Below are positions 61,747-64,000 of a DNA stretch of 64,000 bases, piece after piece (the stretch's first letter is position 1; each line of letters starts with the position of its first letter). The stretch spans positions 17,948-81,947 of the forward strand of contig JAFVXY010000022.1 of the NCBI GenBank assembly GCA_017500845.1. The letters run 5' to 3'. The DNA is from Clostridia bacterium (lineage in GTDB: Bacteria; Bacillota; Clostridia; Christensenellales; Pumilibacteraceae). Position numbers and translations under genes: made by a program. The notes below the pieces were generated by a model. It was not told the origin of the DNA. It saw only the letters and a list, made by a program, of their open reading frames with translations, and did no database searches.

Positions 61747-62035
61747 ACAAAAAAATCCATCTGCTAAAAGGTGAGGTTCTTATAACGACAGAAAGAGATA
61801 ACAAATCGGTTAGTAGCCGAAACGTTATCTCTTTTTCTGTTAGTGAAGTTTTCGCTACTGCGAAAGTGAAGTTGCGATGCAGTGAAGTTTGCCGATCACT
61901 TCACCGACAGGTGAAACTTCACTCACAAGGTGAACTTCACTATCAAAGATAACTTCACTTGCCCAAAGGGCAAACTTAGTTAGCGTGAATTGTCCGCTTT
62001 AGGACATCACGCTAAGCGCGGATGGATTTTTTTGT
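61747..62035. repeat. 289-bp palindromic element with terminal inverted repeats and AGTGAAGTT boxes
   Basis: The ends are a perfect 15-bp inverted repeat: ACAAAAAAATCCATC (61747-61761) and its complement (62021-62035). Inside are a terminator-like hairpin GAGATAAC/GTTATCTC (61795-61831), three forward AGTGAAGTT boxes (61842, 61865, 61881), three inverted copies (61915, 61933, 61951), and small palindromic spacers between them. A hairpin TTAGCGTGA/TCACGCTAA (61980-62015) follows. No ORF. It could be a MITE-like element or a repeated intergenic structure; no clear target duplication is seen. Confidence 0.8.
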
Positions 62036-62203
62036 GGTTTAGCATAATGTTTTAGAACAATAAGAGTATTTATGCGCAAAAGTGTAAATACTATTTTTGT
62101 TCTGTTGATATAAGGTTGGAGTCTATGCGTATTCGCCTTTTATTGTCAAAAATAACGCCTATATGTGAGGCAAAAGCAAAGGACAATAATCAAGCAAAAA
62201 AAG

Positions 62204-62249
62204 CCTCCACCTGTGTAAGGGGAGGTGGCGCCGATAGGCGGCGGAGGGG
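62204..62249. repeat. Short branched palindromic repeat
   Basis: CCTCC (62204-62208) pairs with GGAGG (62243-62247). Between them are two hairpins, CCACCT/AGGTGG and CGCC-GATA-GGCG, giving a compact three-way junction, GC-rich in an AT-rich gap. I have the impression that similar sequences recur in gut Clostridia genomes, but this could not be checked here. A 66-codon frame across it is not a gene. Confidence 0.65.
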
Positions 62250-62296
62250 ATGTAAAGCTTGTTCTAATACAAAGGACAAATTTAATCAAAAAAGCG

Positions 62297-62326
62297 TTGA
62301 CAATGATATTGAATAAGTGATAGAAT
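62297..62326 (+). promoter_or_regulatory. Promoter of the collagen-like lipoprotein gene
   Basis: TTGACA at 62297-62302, 18 bases, TAGAAT at 62321-62326. The predicted start near 62333 coincides with the first base of the structured leader. Confidence 0.8.
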
Positions 62327-62332
62327 ATATTT

Positions 62333-62503
62333 GCGACCCAACTTAATATTCACAGAAGCATACTTTCCTTAGGGCAATAGTGTGCCTTGTTTTGCTTTTA
62401 CAAATCTTCTGTGGAATATATTTTGTTGGTGTCGCAACCGGCAAACAATGCCACTTTGCTAGTGTCGTCTGTTTGTTGGCGACACTTTTTTATTTACAGG
62501 AGG
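62333..62503 (+). promoter_or_regulatory. Riboswitch-like leader with overlapping terminator
   Basis: Closing stem GCGACCCAAC (62333-62342) with GTTGGTGTCGC (62425-62435), one bulge. Inside it, CACAGAAG/CTTCTGTG (62351-62358 and 62406-62413) and AGGGCA/TGCCTT (62371-62388). A hairpin GGCA/TGCC follows (62440-62452), then an intrinsic terminator GTGTCG (62462-62467)/CGACAC (62480-62485) with a T-run, just before AGGAGG (62498-62503). The 3' strand of the closing stem, GTGTCGC at 62429-62435, can instead pair with GCGACAC at 62479-62485, which would prevent the terminator. No known riboswitch class was recognised. Confidence 0.7.
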
Positions 62504-62508
62504 CAGGT

Positions 62509-64000
62509 ATGAAAAAGAAGCTTTTATCGGTCTTTCTTTGCATTTGCTTGATTTTGACGGTAAGCTTGTTGTTTGTGGCGTGCGATCTCGAAAACGGAAC
62601 CGTGCTAGACGAATATCAGCAGGCATATGCAAGGTATGTGGTATTTGCGGAGACTAACGGCGAAACGGCGCTTAGCTACGAGCAGTGGCTGGAATCCATC
62701 AAGGGTGAGGACGGTATAACTCCCATGCTCAAGATGGAGGGTGACGTTATTTACGCATCTTACGATCAAGGCGAAACATGGACGCCGCTTGGCAATATCG
62801 CAGGCGCAGACGGCAAGGACGGCGTTGGCATACACTCTATCGAGAAGCATTCAACCGAGGGCAACGTAGACGTTTACATTATTACATATACGGACGGTAC
62901 AACGACTACCTTTACGGTTACAAACGGAATAGACGGCACCAATGGCGAGGATGGTACAGACGGCGTTGGCATTGATGACGTTCAGCTTGATGACGGCGAG
63001 CTGATAATTACATTTAGCGATGGCAGCTCGGTTAATCTTGGCAAGATAACGGGGGATAAGGGCGCAGACGGCAAGGACGGACTGGGCATTTTGTCGATTG
63101 CAAAAACCTCAACGCAAGACAATGTTGATACTTATACTATCACCTATACCGACAGCACTACCTTTACGTTTACCGTTACCAACGGTAAGGACGGTGAGGA
63201 TGGAAAGGATGGCATTACTCCTGAATTCAAGCTTGAGGATGGCGTAATTTTTGTATCTTACGATAACGGCAAGACGTGGACACCTCTTGGTAATATCGCA
63301 GGCGCAGACGGCGAGGATGGAGAAAACGGTGAAGACGGCGAGGACGGCGAGGACGGAAAAGACGGAATTACTCCCGAATTTAAGGTAGAAAATAGTGTTC
63401 TTTACGTATCTTACGATGATGGTAAAACATGGACACCGCTTGGCAATATCGCAGGCGCCGATGGCGAAGACGGAAAGGACGGAGCCGACGGCGAGGACGG
63501 AAAGGACGGAATTACTCCCGAATTTAAGGTAGAAAATAGTGTTCTTTATGTATCCTACGATGATGGCAAAACGTGGACACCGCTTGGTAATATTGCAGGT
63601 GCAGACGGTGCAGACGGTGAAGACGGAGCCGACGGCGAGGACGGCGAGGACGGCATTGGCATAGCAGGTGCTTATATTGATGAAGAAGGATACCTTATTT
63701 TAGTTCTTTCCAACGAAAAAACGATAGTTTGCGGCATGGTTAAGGGCTTGGACGGTATAGACGGCAAGCCCGGTGAGGATGGTAACGATGGCGTAGGCGT
63801 AGAAAGTATTTTTGTTAATAACGATGGCGAGCTAGTACTTACTTACACCAACGGAGAAACCGTAAACCTTGGTAAGGTAGTAGGCGCAAATGGCACTAAC
63901 GGCACAAACGGTGCTGATGGTAAAGACGGCGTAGGCATAGCAAACGTAACGCTTACCGAGGCTGGCGAGCTTAGTGTAGAGCTTACCAACGGCACGTTAA
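62509..64000 (+). CDS. Modular lipoprotein with collagen-like linkers (partial, runs off the window)
   Basis: At least 497 residues; the frame is open to the last base. The signal peptide ends at lipobox FVAC. Residues ~30-70 contain a module ending EQWLESIKGEDG, of the same kind as in the HtrA-type protein at 37280. The rest alternates Gly-x-Asp/Lys-Asp-Gly linkers (GADGKDG, GEDGEDG) with two beta modules: ITPEFKVENSVLYVSYD then GKTWTPLG, and I-T-Y-T-D-G-T-T-T-T-F-T-V-T-N-G. Two ~144-nt units (from 63367 and 63511) are nearly identical in DNA. Likely a surface stalk or adhesin; expression appears controlled by the leader upstream. Confidence 0.85.
   Translation, partial: MKKKLLSVFLCICLILTVSLLFVACDLENGTVLDEYQQAYARYVVFAETNGETALSYEQWLESIKGEDGITPMLKMEGDVIYASYDQGETWTPLGNIAGADGKDGVGIHSIEKHSTEGNVDVYIITYTDGTTTTFTVTNGIDGTNGEDGTDGVGIDDVQLDDGELIITFSDGSSVNLGKITGDKGADGKDGLGILSIAKTSTQDNVDTYTITYTDSTTFTFTVTNGKDGEDGKDGITPEFKLEDGVIFVSYDNGKTWTPLGNIAGADGEDGENGEDGEDGEDGKDGITPEFKVENSVLYVSYDDGKTWTPLGNIAGADGEDGKDGADGEDGKDGITPEFKVENSVLYVSYDDGKTWTPLGNIAGADGADGEDGADGEDGEDGIGIAGAYIDEEGYLILVLSNEKTIVCGMVKGLDGIDGKPGEDGNDGVGVESIFVNNDGELVLTYTNGETVNLGKVVGANGTNGTNGADGKDGVGIANVTLTEAGELSVELTNGTL

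Noticed and set aside
61747-62035. CRISPR array made of the AGTGAAGTT boxes
   Set aside because: Boxes are only nine bases, half are inverted and spacers are 7-25 bases and palindromic, unlike any CRISPR array.
62116-62316. A 66-codon frame in the gap before the last gene
   Set aside because: It reads through the three-way-junction repeat and gives an Arg/Gly-rich product; no ribosome site.
62333-62503. T-box leader
   Set aside because: No AGGGUGGNACCGCG-type antiterminator sequence, and the downstream gene is a lipoprotein and not a tRNA synthetase or amino-acid gene.

Overview
This window looks like a chromosomal segment of a Gram-positive anaerobe of the Bacillota, most likely an uncultured gut member of the Clostridia. 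The reasons are a PyrK-dependent (type 1B) dihydroorotate dehydrogenase, lipoprotein signal peptides rather than outer-membrane proteins, an oxygen-sensitive iron-sulfur serine dehydratase, a class I two-subunit fumarase, a DegV protein, BspA-like leucine-rich-repeat lipoproteins and purine-rich Shine-Dalgarno sites. The species cannot be fixed from this sequence alone. No phage, transposase, CRISPR array or rRNA was seen.

Layout. 1-9.5 kb: an amidase-like protein with two peptidoglycan-binding domains, peptidase E and dtd, then a three-gene ABC exporter operon whose ATPase is fused to a YwaF-like membrane domain, then a large lipoprotein. 9.6-14.4 kb: a tight shikimate operon (aroC-aroB-aroA-aroE-aroQ-aroK) with four ATGA overlaps. 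14.5-23 kb: a pyrimidine operon (pyrC-carB-pyrK-pyrD-pyrF-pyrE-pyrB) that lacks carA and whose PyrB carries a PyrI-type zinc domain. 23-27 kb: a small LRR lipoprotein, a secreted protein, murG and an XRE-type regulator. 27-31.4 kb: topoisomerase IV (parE-parC). 31.5-37.2 kb: mntP, a class I fumarase pair, a cytidylate kinase-like protein, and a serine dehydratase-threonine dehydratase-RidA operon. 37.3-39.4 kb: an HtrA-type lipoprotein protease and a YbjN-like protein. 39.6-44.8 kb: a two-component system followed by a coupled pair, an uncharacterised protein plus a rifampicin-phosphotransferase-like enzyme. 44.8-54 kb: DegV, an alpha/beta hydrolase, tRNA-Arg(ACG), an MDR dehydrogenase-like protein beside an MMPL exporter, two envelope proteins and guaB. 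54-64 kb: an accessory surface region with three tandem BspA-like LRR genes (the middle one broken by a nonsense codon), two intergenic palindromic elements, a riboswitch-like leader with an overlapping terminator, and a collagen-like modular lipoprotein that runs off the window.

Themes. Core biosynthesis (aromatic amino acids, UMP, GMP, cell wall) is interleaved with envelope proteins. Several transcription units (aroC, pyrC, the fumarase pair and a lipoprotein) have a strong -10 box ending only 5-8 nt before the ATG and no Shine-Dalgarno sequence, so they are probably leaderless. The most promising undescribed items are the riboswitch-like leader at 62333-62503, the box-and-hairpin element at 61747-62035, and the two-component/PEP-utilising-enzyme cassette at 39.6-44.8 kb.
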